This document shows, piece after piece, positions 10,340 through 22,854 of a stretch of 64,000 nt of DNA (its first letter is position 1; every line of letters begins with the position of its first letter). This DNA comes from Argentina anserina (taxonomy: Eukaryota; Streptophyta; Magnoliopsida; Rosales; Rosaceae). The DNA lies in contig NC_065875.1 of assembly GCF_933775445.1 (NCBI RefSeq), forward strand, positions 17,607,555 through 17,671,554, in the 5' to 3' direction. The position numbers were made by a program, and so were the translations under genes. The notes under the pieces are model-generated. The model did no database searches. It was not told the DNA's origin and saw only the letters and a list, made by a program, of their open reading frames with translations.

Positions 10340-11556
10340 AGCCAAGACCGTATATATATGACTATGAGAGTATGAGATACAAAAAGGTTAGATTAGAGAT
10401 TGAGTTTAACACTCATGGGAACAATGGAAGTGTCACGACTCACTAGTATGAGTAAAGTATTATGATTATTGTCCCTAAAATCCGGCACCTCAAGCGGTAC
10501 TAGCTGCCCTCAAATGTATTTGGGAAGAGGTTAGAAATCTAGACAACTACTATCAGCTTGTGGTGGAATTCTTCTATTTCTGGCTCCAAGCTAATCCTAT
10601 GGCCACCCACACAGCTCCGGTACCCATTGCGTCATGATAATCCCAGTTAGATATTCCGAGTACTATGACGGTGTGTTGGTTATAAACTTATAACTAATAA
10701 GTACCTTATGTGTGGCTGTGTTCTCTGCGGCTGGTGCTTTGGACCCACCACTAGACGGTTGGCTACATATGGGTTTCCGATTTTCTGGGGTTCTGGGGAG
10801 GGGGGGGGGGGGGGGGCGGCTGAGTTGTCTGCCACCACAATAAACACTCTCTTTCTCCTTAGTTTGTTGGTCATGGCATGGTGCCGCAAGGCACACATGG
10901 CCTCGCAATGGCTGCCATGAGAGCTGGGGTTGCTTGGGTCGTGAGAGTACTAAATCGGCAACAGCTTATTGGACAAAGGCTTTAGAGTCTTAGGTTTATG
11001 TTTAGAGAGAATAGGCTTAGGGTTCAAAGAGAAATCAGAGAATAGGATGATAGATTTTGGTTATGTTTTGTAATAAATTTCTGGATGAAATGAAAGTTCA
11101 ATATTTTGGTTTGTTTACTGGACTTCTCTTTGTTGTAATTGTGGGATGAAATGAAATTCTAATGCTGGTTAAAAAATATATATTTTTTAACAAAGAAGGA
11201 AACGTGATTATGCTCATTGTCCCTTTCACTACAAAAATTGTGTGATTGCACGTCTATTTCATGTTGTGTGCGTAATATAACTTTCAAGTTCTAATTGGAA
11301 GAGCATTCGCACCAAAAACAGAGGCTTGAAGCAACTCACTTCTTGCTTCATCAACCGAAACTGTCGCATGAGGAAATACCAAACAATAACTCACTTCTTG
11401 CATGTGGAGATTAATATACATCTATATATATAATCCCAATCCAAAAAAAGAAAAATCGTTTTGACTCCGTGATTTGAAGTTTTCTTTTAAGCGAGCGATT
11501 TATATAAGTCGTTAAGGAGAGGGATCGGTATAGTTTTAGTTTGGATCATTTCTCGT
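10340..11556. other. Intergenic region with a poly-G run
   Basis: There is no gene I can support. A 17-base G run lies at 10800-10816. Apparent ORFs across it on both strands (10663-10920) arise from the low-complexity GC-rich patch and have no recognisable domain. Confidence 0.6.
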
Positions 11557-12525
11557 GTCAAGATTTTATCTTTTTTTTATATCAAAGATTACTTCATTCA
11601 CTGAAGAGGAAGTACAACGAGTTTGAGACTTAATCCAACAGAAAGGATCAGTCCGCCAGATTTTAGTAAGGAAATATGTATAGACACAACAAAACAACTT
11701 AAAACAACAGAAATATGCAAAAAAAAAAAGTAGACGATGACACGAAACGATAAGATAAGGACATGACTAAAACTAGCCCTGCAGCTTGAACCCAAGCACA
11801 AGATTTTCGGCGATTAGGAGCCTTTTACCAGAACCTCTGACGATCCAAATTAACAGGAACTAGCTCAGTTAAAAAAGGTGCAAGGAAGAATAAGGAAAGA
11901 CCACACATGGTGGTAGAAGCTGCAACCTCTGGCGGGAAAGAGTGGTCGTCACCGAGCCACCAAAGCAACTAGAACGCCCACCGGCCACTTCCAACAAAGG
12001 AAGCGCGGAAGCGAGACACGGGAGACGAACTCCGAGCAAACCGCCAAGTCTAGGCTGTCGTTATTCAACCAACAAGAAAAAAAATATGCTTGAGCCTCTA
12101 GAAGCCAAGAAAGCTTCCAGATCTAGATCCAATAAGAGAGCAACAAAGAACTAAAGGAGCAAGCATCACCACACACAGATGTCGACACCAACAAAGAGAA
12201 CAAACCCAAGTCAGATCTAACCATAAGAGGTCAAAATCGAAGCAAATCTCCTTCGCCACGAAGCCACACTAGAGAAACGAAACCACTGCTCATTGCCCTG
12301 ACACCCAATTGATCAAATCAAAAGGAAAATTGCTTTGACACCACCACAACTACACTGCCATCCCTACCTGAACCGAGACATAGCGGTGAGAGGCGCCAGC
12401 AGCAGCCGGTCGAAAGGGGGGACACGTTTTCTCTCTGTTTGGGGCTTTGGTTTGGCACGTACAAAGGCGCATGGGGTTTTCAGGTTGTTTTCTTTCTAAC
12501 TCATCTTTCGTCAAGATTTTATCTT
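11557..12525 (-). mobile_element. Non-autonomous LINE-type retroposon with 16-bp target duplication
   Basis: The direct repeat GTCAAGATTTTATCTT occurs at 11557-11572 and 12510-12525 and brackets 937 bp (11573-12509). The left end is T-rich, then ATCAAAGATTACTTCATTC, i.e. an A-tailed 3' end on the minus strand, similar to the copy at 9171-9412. The minus-strand 3' portion reads like the degenerate tail common to plant L1-type copies. No RT or endonuclease motif is present, so it is a deletion derivative or a non-autonomous LINE. The boundaries are firm because of the exact duplication. Confidence 0.88.
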
Positions 12526-14019
12526 ATATGGATGGATTAGCTTTTTTATTTATCTAATAATGAAAATAAACTTTTCATCATATTTTCCGGTATCATCTTT
12601 GTCAATAGATTCAATCACGATTTTTAAGTATGACCAACTTATTGTTCTAGTGTTTATTGTCACGTCCTTCTAATGATTGTAACGATTATCACGATACACA
12701 TAAAACATGTGTGATAATTCATTATTTACATCAACAATTAATTATGTATAACCATCTAAATTAAAATTAAGGACTTCATCAATCATCAACCTAAACACAA
12801 AAATACAAATAAATTTAAGATATAAGGAAACACAACACAATATATTAATAATGCAAATTTTGAGCAAACCAAAGTTAACACTCAATTAACCTCTGCATCC
12901 TCAATTTAGTTCATAGGTTCAATGAACTTTCTTGGCTTCAAAAGGAAGAGAAGAGACTACTTCAACAAAAAATTCTTGTCCACTTATGGAGTAATTCTTC
13001 TCTAGATTTAGTTTCCTAATCAGTCAAATACTTATTTTTTAATGATGATTAGACAGTTTTGGACAAAAAAGAATGCACACTTTTCTTGTGATATGTATGA
13101 ACTATGAAGCAAAACCTTCCCAAGCTGATTAGCTCATGACCTAACCTTATCTGTCCCTTTGTAATAAACAATTTTCTCAATACATTTCACTGCCTTCATA
13201 GGTTAACTATAAGTTGGTCCAATTGCAAATTAAGTAATCCCAACCTCAAGGTAAACTTGATTCAATATTTTTAAACACAATTTAGTGGAAGAACTTTATG
13301 GTACATGAATTTGTATGACTTGTAGGTGAAATTGCAAATTGAGTAATATAACACTTGGCTTCATCCGAGAAACTCCAAATTATGGAGTGGAAGGGAGGAA
13401 AAGAGGAGTGGAAATAGAAAACAATAGTGAAGGCAGGGAAATGAGAAAAGGCTGCTTGAGTGGGCTCACCCAAATGTTTGGGTGGTTTCCACGCTCTTCA
13501 CTGATTGGCTGTTACATAACCACGGCCGCTGCTGAGCGCGTTACCCAATCATTTGTAGAGTTGCGGCTCATAACTTCTGGTGTCTCAAAACTCAGATGAT
13601 GATACCGACGAGGATTAAAAAAAAGAAAAAAAGAGAAACTAATAAAACAGCAAACCGCCCAAAACAATAGAGTAGAGAGAGAGAGAGAAGCAAAAACGAA
13701 AAACCTCCCACTCAGAAAATCAAAAGCCGAAGTGATTTGACTTGTCTAATTACCAAGAGCAGAGCGAGAGAAAAGAAGGAAAGAAAGAAGGATGGAGTCT
13801 TTATTATAGTTCATCAGTTTATTGACTCTCTGTTGTCTTATCAAATTCAAACCCCCATACTTTTGGTTTTAAGTCTCTCTGGATAACTGTCTGCCCATCA
13901 TTTTCTTTCACTTCAAGTTGGGTTTGGAGGAGGATTTAGTTCAAACCAAGACACACCCATGAATCCCAGCTGTGAGTTTTGATCATTCTTGTGTCAAAGA
14001 TTCGATTTTTTTTTCTTCA
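12526..14019. other. Upstream region of the PAS-Raf-like kinase
   Basis: AT-rich, with no other gene seen. Purine-rich runs at about 13617-13640 and an AG repeat at about 13674-13690 (GAGAGAGAGAGAGAG) lie in the probable promoter or 5' leader; GA tracts are common in plant core promoters. A longer in-frame ORF starts at 13972, but the ATG at 14020 is preferred by alignment with the PAS-only paralogue. Confidence 0.5.
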
Positions 14020-17000
14020 ATGGAAGCTCCGCCGCCAGCGGAGGAGCTGCTGAAGAAGATCCAGGTGCTGGAGGAGGGCCAGGAGAGTCTGAAGCAGGAG
14101 ATGTGCAAGCTCCGCCACACCTCACCGTCGTCTGAGGCTAAGTCGGAGCATTCCAGGGCTCACTCGGTGTCGCCGCAGCGGTCCAGATTCTCGTCTGTGC
14201 CCAGGAGGAGAGTCGCCGGCGGCGGAGATGTGGCGGCTTGGAAGAAAGGGTCGACTTCGTTCCGGCATTCTTCGCCGCTGCAGAGGGAAAGCCGCAGCCA
14301 TGATCCTCCCACTGGCGGCAGCGATGAATTTAGAGGTGGAGGTGGTAGTGGGTCGTCGGCGGTGAACTTTACGGATAGGCAGTATCTGAATATATTGCAG
14401 TCTATTGGGCAGTCTGTGCATATCTGTGATCCTCATGGTCGAATAATCTACTGGTCAGTTCTTTCATCTCAGCTCAGTTAAACAACTTGATCTTGCAAAT
14501 TTTAGTTTCGGTTACTTTTCGGATTATTGTCTATGCAAATGTGCAATGGTGGTGGTTTGAAACTTTGAATGGTGTTTGACTATGTTTATAGGTTGTTCAT
14601 TACCAAAAAAATGTTTATAGGTTGTTGTTGTTGTTGTTGTTGTCAAATCGGTTTTATAGGTTCATTGATTTGTTTACGTATAAAACTTCTGTGTTTGGGG
14701 TTTTGGTTTTATCTTAGGACTCTTTGTAATGGTGAATGTGGGATGATTGGAATTTGTAGGAACAAAACTGCTGAAGCTTTATATGGTTATCCAGCGGCAG
14801 AGGCTCTGGGGCAGAATCCCGTGGAATTCTTGGCAGATCCCCAGGACTATGTTGTGGGGCATAATATAATCGAAAGGGTCACCAAGGGAGAGAGCTGGAC
14901 AGGGCAGTTCCCTGTCAAGAATAAAAAGGGGGAGAGGTTTTCTGCTATTGTGACGAATACTCCATTCTATGACGATGATGGCACTTTCATTGGGGTTATT
15001 TGTGTGTCAAGTGATTCGAGGCCATTTCAAGAACTGAAGGTCCCTTTGTCAGGGGTTTCGCACCCTGAACCAGATTCAAGCTTCAGTCGTACTAAAGCTA
15101 CTGTTACAAATAAACTTGGTCTTGATCCTCAGAAGCCCCTGCAAACAGCAATTGCATCAAAAATTACAAATTTGGTCAGTGTGATCATTTTCTGTATTTC
15201 TGAAAATTATTATTGCATTGTGTACCTTGAGTCTTGATTGTTATACTTGTGAAACAGGCATCCAAGATGAGCAGCAAAGTTAAGTCAAAAATTCGAGCAG
15301 GTGAAAACTATGTGGATCGAGAAGGTGGGAGCGTAGATGGTCATCATTCTGATCACGGTTCAGATTTTGACCATCGGGAGGATGCAAATTCTAGTGGGGC
15401 TAGCACACCAAGAGGAGATATAGCTCCGTCTCCTTTTGGTGTGTTCTCCCAGATGGATGAGAAGTCTCCTGGAAAACCCTTCAGAGATTCTGGCGACGAG
15501 AGTGAAGGAAAACCGCCAATCCACAAGGTAATATCCTCAAAGGCAGAAGCATGGATTGGTAAGAAAGGATTAACTTGGCCATGGAAAGGAAATGAGCAAG
15601 AAGGGTCAGAGCCTAAGTCCAGTCGTTTTGTTTGGCCTTGGTTGCATAATGATCAAGAGAATGATACTGCTTCACATAAGAGTAGTGGTGGTTTAAAACC
15701 TGACAATCATGCAAATGACAGTAATCGACATGCAACTAATGAGGCTTCAGGATCCTGGAATTCCTCTATCAATGTTAACAGCACAGGCAGTGCCAGCAGC
15801 TGTGGAAGCACCAGCAGTACTGTGAATAAGGTAGATGTGGACACTGATTGCTTGGATTACGAAATCTTGTGGGAAGACTTGATAATTGGAGAACAGATTG
15901 GGCAAGGTAATGAAGTCTTAAGTTACCAGTGCATGCCGGTGATCATAGTATTCTTGTGCAGTATTGATATTTCATTTCTAAACACCAAAGACCAAAGGTG
16001 TTAAAATGAATTCTCCAAAATGTACTTTATCTTCCCTAAATCAATCACTGTTTTCACATTATTTACACTGTTTATTGGGATGGGTTTGATATTTAATAAT
16101 AACCATCTGATAATCATTTTACAGTAGCCACAGAATTGGTAATCTGGACTAAACATACCATTTAGATCCTTTTCCCTTTGATTTTATTATTTATTGTTTT
16201 GCTCGGTCTCTGATATAATTTTCTATTTGTCTCCCATCTGCAGGTTCATGTGGAACTGTATACCATGGTCTGTGGTACGGATCAGTATGTTCTTTTTCTC
16301 TTTCTATAGCTAAGTTCAATTTTATGCTGAAGTTTTGACTTACAATTACCCTATATGTAGATTGTAATTACCCTGCATAGCAAAAACACTGCTCCCAAGT
16401 GTTGCTTCAGCCAAAAATTAATAAACTGTCTTGCTAAACATTGAGTTTTTATGTCGACAGCTGTAGATGTGTTTGCTGTACAAAGTGAACTTTTTCTTAG
16501 TATATGAACATATGTCAAAAGTGATGGTGCATTGTGGGGTCTGTGTTCTGTTCTAATCATCTTTGCTATTTCAGGATGTTGCTGTCAAGGTATTCTCCAG
16601 GCAAGAATATTCAGAAGATGTGATATTTTCCTTCAAACAAGAGGTGTGAATCTTAGCTGCTCAATATTAAACTATCTTTATGTGCAGTAGCTCAGAATTT
16701 GAAAGCCTGAAATATACATGGTGAAGATTTCTCTTCATGAATGTTTTAAATCTTACGAGGAACTTATTGCCGTGGAAATCCTGACCACACCATATCATAC
16801 GTTTACAAAATATTCTTATAAGATTTTTTATATTGGTTATGTGATTAGTATATTCTGATGTCACATTGTGCTGTCGTTTATGTAGGTATCTCTTATGAAA
16901 AGGCTTCGACATCCGAATGTTCTGCTTTTCATGGGAGCTGTGACTTCTCCCGAGCGTCTTTGCATTGTAACAGAGTTCCTCCCACGGTTTGTCCTCAATT

Positions 17001-19139
17001 TCCCTTTCCGAAAGCTGTATAATTTCAAGTCTTTGTAAACTCTGTTTCTAGTTTTAACCTGTATAACTGTATAATAGTCACCACCTTTTAATATACTTCC
17101 TGGGCTTACTATATTTTTCACTTAATGCAGTGGAAGTTTGTTTAGGTTACTACAAAGAAGTACAGCAAAACTAGACTGGAGACGACGTATCCATATGGCT
17201 CTGGATATAGTAAGTTTTTTAACTCCCAACTCCCATGCGAAACAAAAAGAAGAAAGGACATAGATGATTGTAATATTTTTTTGATTGTTTGTTTCAAAAT
17301 CAGTCCTTATTTTTCATTTTCTTCTTGTCCATAAAGTAAGTTCCAGAATTTTATCCCACACTGCCATGTGGGCGGATAAATATCCACTGCATTGATCCAT
17401 GCCTGCATCATCATTTTTGTTTTTGGAATTGTGATCTCATAAATTATTTCTTTCTCTTCCTCAGGCACGAGGCATGAATTATCTTCATCATTTTAACCCT
17501 CCGATCATCCATCGAGATCTGAAGTCTTCAAATCTCCTGGTTGATAAAAACTGGACTGTCAAGGTCTGCCATTGGTCATGTTTTTTTCTCTCACCATTTG
17601 ATGTTTTGCTGTCTTTTTTTATTTTAATAACTTGTGGAATTTATCGTAAGTCAAAGCTTGACATGTAATATATCTGACCAGGTTGGTGATTTTGGTCTTT
17701 CACGTCTGAAGCATGAAACATTTCTGACAACCAAGACAGGGAGGGGAACGGTAATATATTTGGCATTCACTATTTTCTTTTTAATTTAAGGACTTTGACA
17801 GTTGCGATTATTTTACTTTATTTTATTTTCTGGATTGGTAGATGTACTATTTGATGCTAAATTTGAAAGTCTGTTATTATTATTTTTTGTAGCCTCAATG
17901 GATGGCGCCAGAAGTTCTACGCAATGAACCGTCAGATGAGAAGTATGTTCTAATTGTCCATCGGGATTTAGTGTCTTTATTCCTTCTGGTTTTTCCAAAC
18001 TGGATTTACATATAATAACTGCTATGTACAGGTCGGATATATATAGCTACGGGGTGATATTGTGGGAGCTCGTTACCGAGAAGATCCCATGGGATAATCT
18101 AAACTCAATGCAGGTATTGTTTTCTTTTAAATTTATACTAAGACACTATTGAAAGGAACTGTTTCGAACAGCATTTCTGTGATTTTGTTTTCTCTGTGGT
18201 CTGAGTGTTTCTGTGATAAATCAATAAAGTTGTAATATTTATTGCTTTCTCTTGATATCTGATTTTGAACAGTGCAGTTGTTGAATCTGATTTGATACAT
18301 ATTTGGCCCCATACACTGTCTATTTTTTGTTTTATCTCAATTCTCCTAAAATGAAACAAGCATGTTTACTGGTATTGTTTTCTCGTGTTTATAAAGCCTA
18401 TGCACGTGCACATATGAACAACAGTTTTTTTAGGATACTTGCAGGTGATTGGAGCTGTAGGGTTCATGAACCAAAGACTAGAGATCCCAAAAGATATTGA
18501 CCCGCAGTGGATATCGTTAATTGAGAACTGCTGGCAAAGGTGGAATGTTTTCCCTACTTAAATGATTTTTTCTTCGATAGATCCAAACATTAATTTTGAA
18601 TTATGTGAAATGCTACTGAATTTTGATAAGTTTATATGAACTTTTGTGAAGTCGTGATAATACACATTCCTACGATAATTGCCCTACTTGACTTCTGAAA
18701 TTGGAAAGTTCGTACCCATCTTTCTGTGTTACATATGCTGATGAGTGCGTATAGTTATTATTAGTTGCAGTACCCTGATTTCTAGCCAGTATTAACAATC
18801 ATTATTCTGTTTTGCTTAGTGCAATAGTTGTACTTGTTAGTTTTGTGTAAATAATATATCCGTATGCATTTCAGATGTTATTCTGGACATAATCTAGAAT
18901 GATTTTCTATCTTTTGATAGCAATTGCGGTTTAGCATTTTGGCTCATATGACAGCATCCTTTCAACTTTGATAAAATTGCTAATGTCCTCATTTCAACTT
19001 CATCCTAACCAGTGATCCTGCTTTGCGGCCAACATTTCAAGAGCTGCTGGAAAAGCTTCGAGATCTGCAGAAACAATACGCTCTTCAATTCCAAGCAGCG
19101 CGCTCAGCTGCAGGTGATAGCACCCAAAAAGAATTGTAG
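14020..19139 (+). CDS. PAS domain-containing Raf-like MAPKKK (intact copy, 769 aa)
   Basis: Thirteen exons: 14020-14453, 14760-15174, 15258-15906, 16244-16284, 16575-16643, 16886-16986, 17131-17209, 17465-17563, 17682-17750, 17893-17942, 18032-18113, 18445-18539 and 19013-19139. All introns are GT-AG, phases join, and the sum is 2310 nt. Residues 1-30 hold a short acidic/coiled segment; PAS lies at about 117-245 ([34 protein letters not shown]); a Ser/Asn-rich linker spans about 284-480. The kinase domain runs from about 485 to 755, with Gly loop [12 protein letters not shown] (497-508), Lys518 in [14 protein letters not shown] with Asp614, DFG at 632-634 and the APE region at 657-659. The family (Arabidopsis Raf7-Raf11 group, B2) is cytosolic/nuclear Ser/Thr kinases tied to abscisic-acid and SnRK2 signalling; that role is family knowledge, not shown here. 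Confidence 0.96.
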
Positions 19140-20506
19140 AACCCCAAGCTTTCTCTGTGTATAGGATTTCATTACTTCATTTGCCACATTGGGGATGAAG
19201 ATAAAGCAAGCCACAACTTGAGCTACTTGGACTTGTTAATGGCAAGCGGTATTGCACCAAAGATGGCCACAGAGGGATTTGTTGTATTGGAACCACAGGA
19301 TTCAAAGTGAGATGGATTGATGTGAGCTACCTAAATTTAGATGGTGATGGGTTGGTTGTATGATGCTTGTTTATTCACTGACATAAATTTATCTTCAAAG
19401 TAGAGTGTGGTGTTGTGTAGGACAGGGAGTCATGTCTGTTTGGATTACATGTCTCCCCATTTTGTTATCTTATATGATGGGAAAGTTTCAGCGCCACTTG
19501 GACAAAATTGTTGTACAAAGGGGAGAAAAGTAAATAGTTTACAGTTAGTATTCATTTGAGTAAATATAGTGGATAATTTCTTTTTGCTTAGTTACTCTTT
19601 GTTCTATTTCTACTCATCTTTAGGATTTACCACTTTGGGTTTCTTTTTTTTGAAAGGAAGGATTTACCACTTTGGTGTAATTGTTCTCTTTGGATCTAGT
19701 TGCTGCAAATCAAGTGCTTTAGTAGGCCTGTGTATGACATGCTTTGGGAGCTGGCACTTCGCATTGCTGAAAGTGACTGGATTATCTTTACAAACCACTA
19801 TCATTTGGATCCAATAATCTAAATTCATTTGATGAACATGTATCCACTACTGGATGATGATGCGACATACCATTTGAGGCAAACCCGAAAGCGTAAAGAA
19901 TAGTTTGATTTCTTTCTAAGTGCAACTGTTATGTCATGGCGAAGACGGTGCTTAAATTGAATTATGTCTGCTACTCTTTTAGAACTCGACGATACTCATA
20001 TAGCAAATTCTTTTATGTCTTGTCTAAAAGCCTTTTGTCTAAAATGCATTTTTAAGCATGACCTGAGATCAGCACCAGAAGCTTCAACTGAGGATCCAGA
20101 CTCAAACCTAAGATAAGGTTAGGCCAACCATGGGCAACATATGAAATCGGGCAGGAAAGACTACCTTCTGTCCTAAAAATTTATGGCGAAGGGAGCTGTT
20201 AGGACAAACCATGTTTTGCTACTGAAAACCTGGAATAAAATTTGACAATAGACAGATCCCAAAGAGCAATCGAAGCCAATCATGCGACCAAGGTTGGCAT
20301 ATATCACTGCCATATGCAAACAGCGATCAAAACTCGAAAACTCATTCACACAACAAAGTGAAAAACTACTTTGAAGCCAAAAGCGAAGACCAAGAATTGC
20401 ATATAATTTCAGTGCATTAATGTATCTTCCAATCCCATTAGCAATCAAAACAGGAAAACTCAAATCCTTGCAACATATTCATAGGCCCTAAAAGGGCAGT
20501 GTATCT
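19140..20506. other. Kinase 3' UTR and convergent intergenic region
   Basis: The first few hundred bases are the likely 3' UTR, sharing patches with sequence after the pseudogene last exons. The apparent ORFs at 19569-19817 and 20173-20463 (minus) have no family resemblance. The right part is probably the HYPK 3' UTR. No other feature seen. Confidence 0.55.
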
Positions 20507-21102
20507 CTACAGAAGCAAGTGTCGAATGGCGGCAACAGCATCACCTTTGTGCTCCCTCAAGGTCCTCTCAGCGACCAACTTGTCCAGCTCTAGTTCATTC
20601 ACAATTATCTCGACATCGCGTGGATTGATCTTCACAGTCGCCAATTCTTTCTCCCTACATAATTTTAACCAGCTTAGACTTGGAGCTACATTATGCACAA
20701 AACCCCCAGTCTACTGCTCATTACTCACTCAACACATTACATAGCAATTCGACATCTTTATACACCCCTCGATCATATTAGCAACAATATCATACATAAT
20801 AATATCTATGGTCTTCATAAATTACTGATAAGTTAAAATTAGTAAAACTAGTATGAGACTGAAATTCAACGAAGATTAAAAAAGAAACAGAGGGGGTGAG
20901 AATGGTGGTGAGACCTTTTACGCATGGCTTCCAAATCGGCTTCGGAGGTGGCGGCGATGGAAGCCATGGCCTCCTGGACACGGGTGGAGTCGAGCTGGCG
21001 ATCTTCGACGCGGTCAGTGAGCTTATCGAAGGCCTTGCTCTGTTGCCGCAAGTCCTTGGAGTCTTCCATCCTATCAATTCCTTCTTCTCCTGCTCCCTCC
21101 AT
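20507..21102 (-). CDS. HYPK: HYPK, regulatory subunit of the NatA N-terminal acetyltransferase
   Basis: Two exons on the minus strand, 21102-20915 and 20654-20507 (TAG), join as AAAAG|GAGAAAG into a 111-aa protein, the usual HYPK length. Residues 1-62 are charged and helical (RVEDRQLDSTRVQEAMASI). Residues 71-111 are the diagnostic UBA-like domain (INPRDVEIIVNELELDK, VAERTLREHKGDAV). In other eukaryotes HYPK binds the Naa15-Naa10 NatA complex at the ribosome and controls N-terminal acetylation; in plants it stabilises NatA. The start ATG is the first in frame and gives the conserved length. It is convergent with the PAS-Raf kinase. From memory, Arabidopsis HYPK (AT3G06610) also lies beside PAS-Raf kinases (AT3G06620-40), so this looks like conserved synteny. 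Confidence 0.95.
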
Positions 21103-22747
21103 TTTTTCACTGATTATCGCTTCTGCTTCTGCAATTGCAAAACCCCTCTTTCTTTCTCTGTGAAATTGATAAAACCCTAGATTTTACCCCCTGTTGGTTT
21201 GAGGACGACGACTTGTGTCGGGTTCAAACTGGGCTTGAAGCTAAAGATTTCAAAGGCCCAACTTTACGGGTTTATTATGACACGAGATCTATTTTACACC
21301 CTAATGCCTTTACAGTATATCTTTTTTCATAACCAAAAAAAGAAAATGCCTTGACAAGTAGCCATAGCTTCCATTTCAATTTCAATTTTCTTACCTTCTT
21401 TAATAGTTTATTGAATTTTCAAAGATAAGTAGCTCAGTAGTTACATTACGGTCTCATTACGGAAAAGTTTGATGCGGAACCCCACGTCATGTGTTCGAAT
21501 GTTAACTTCGGTTAATTTAATATAAATGTCGCTTTGAACCCGCTATTCACATAATTGGCTATAAAGGGTTTATCTGTATATAGAGTCGGTGATATTTGCA
21601 AGTAAAGACTGTGGCCCCAAATTTATGATGTGAATTTCAGTCACATAAACTAAAACATCATATAGTCAGTATTATTTAGCATCAATTTATGGAAGATATC
21701 CATTTCATTCGAATTCACATACAAGAAAACTACTACCATACATAACGATAAATACAATATACTTTTGACCAAGTGGAATTTGAGCACACTATAGCTAGCT
21801 AGGCTTATGGTGAGTTTGGCCTCGAGATGAATTTTTTATAATCAACTGTAGTTGAGCTGATTGAATAATCAGCTGCAACTGAGCTGCAACTGTAAGAATA
21901 ATCAGTTGTGAGTACTTGAAATGTTTGGTGAATATTAGTATAAAAATGTGGTGAGTTTAAAAAAGTGTGGTAAAAGGTAATAAATAGATTATAATATTTC
22001 CTCAGAATCAGAAACTTCAATTTATAACTTTTAGAATTTGCCTCGGTGTGTGTGAAATTCTCATACAATCACCTATAATTTTTATTTGTCAAACACTTCA
22101 ATTATATTATTTAAGAATTTAAGCTCATAATTTGTTGAAAAGTCTGAAATCCTATCATCCTATAATTAGACATTAGATCGTGCTTGTCAATTTGTCATGC
22201 ATGATACGTTTAGCCCCATAAGTAACCGAATTAAATGTTGATGGTTCAGAACCAGAATATTTTGATTCGACATTAGCTGATGGGAGCGATCACATGAATT
22301 TGTTTTCCAATCATTATCAAAATCACATGGATTAACTTCAAGGCATTAAGTAATTATAGTACAGCTGAATTGATCAGGTCTTTACTCCATACATTTGATA
22401 TGATCTCATGCATGCAGAACGTTCTTTCAGGTTTCCAAATTATCGAAAATGGATCGAGTTTATTGCTTAGTGGTTGAGAAGTAGAACTGGGACTACGTTG
22501 TCATGCCGGAGTACAGCATTTTAAATGCACCGGCTAATTATGATTCGATCTTTCTTTTTCAAAATGAGGTTCAACCTTCAAGTTTGAAATTCTCAGCATT
22601 TCATTAATCAAAGTGTCGCAGAAGTCCTCTTTCTTGTATCTCTCAACTGCCTGCATTAATATTACTCCACGGAGTAGACGAGTAGTCGTGGTCTTCACTA
22701 GCTAGCTCGTTCCTACAGTACTGTTCTAAGTTATAGAAGGATAGTAC
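21103..22747. other. Intergenic region between HYPK and the glycine-rich protein gene
   Basis: It holds the HYPK promoter (divergent side), a probable SINE at 21427-21600, and the promoter of the glycine-rich protein gene. A minus ORF at 21805-22068 is T/S/Y-rich and not recognised; I regard it as chance. Confidence 0.5.
21427..21600 (+). mobile_element. Probable tRNA-derived SINE
   Basis: Box A-like TAGCTCAGTAGTTA (about 21429-21442) is followed some 50 bp later by box B-like GTGTTCGAATGTTAAC (about 21492-21507), the internal Pol III promoter layout of tRNA-derived SINEs. The spacing is longer than in a tRNA and no acceptor stem forms, so it is not a tRNA gene. Flanking target duplication was not found. 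Confidence 0.45.
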
Positions 22748-22755
22748 TATAAATA
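22748..22755 (+). promoter_or_regulatory. TATA box of the glycine-rich protein gene
   Basis: TATAAATA lies 107 bp upstream of the ATG at 22855, a normal TATA-to-start distance for a plant gene with a short leader. Sequence inference only. Confidence 0.6.
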
Positions 22756-22854
22756 TTCGATACTCGTTCTAACTTTCAGATAATCGAGAGCTACCAAAAC
22801 AGTCACTGTTAGCGATACAGGCTCCTTTCTTTTGCATTTTCAAATTGAGGAAAC

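Noticed and set aside
10663..10920. Overlapping ORFs on both strands of 70-81 aa
   Set aside because: They span a 17-base G run and a GC-rich patch, have no domain, and mutually overlap in several frames.
13972..14019. Upstream start of the kinase at 13972
   Set aside because: The paralogue aligns from the ATG at 14020, and the extra 16 codons resemble leader sequence and have no counterpart in the paralogue.
21427..21507. tRNA gene
   Set aside because: Box-like motifs exist, but the arms do not pair and spacing is wrong; better read as a SINE head.
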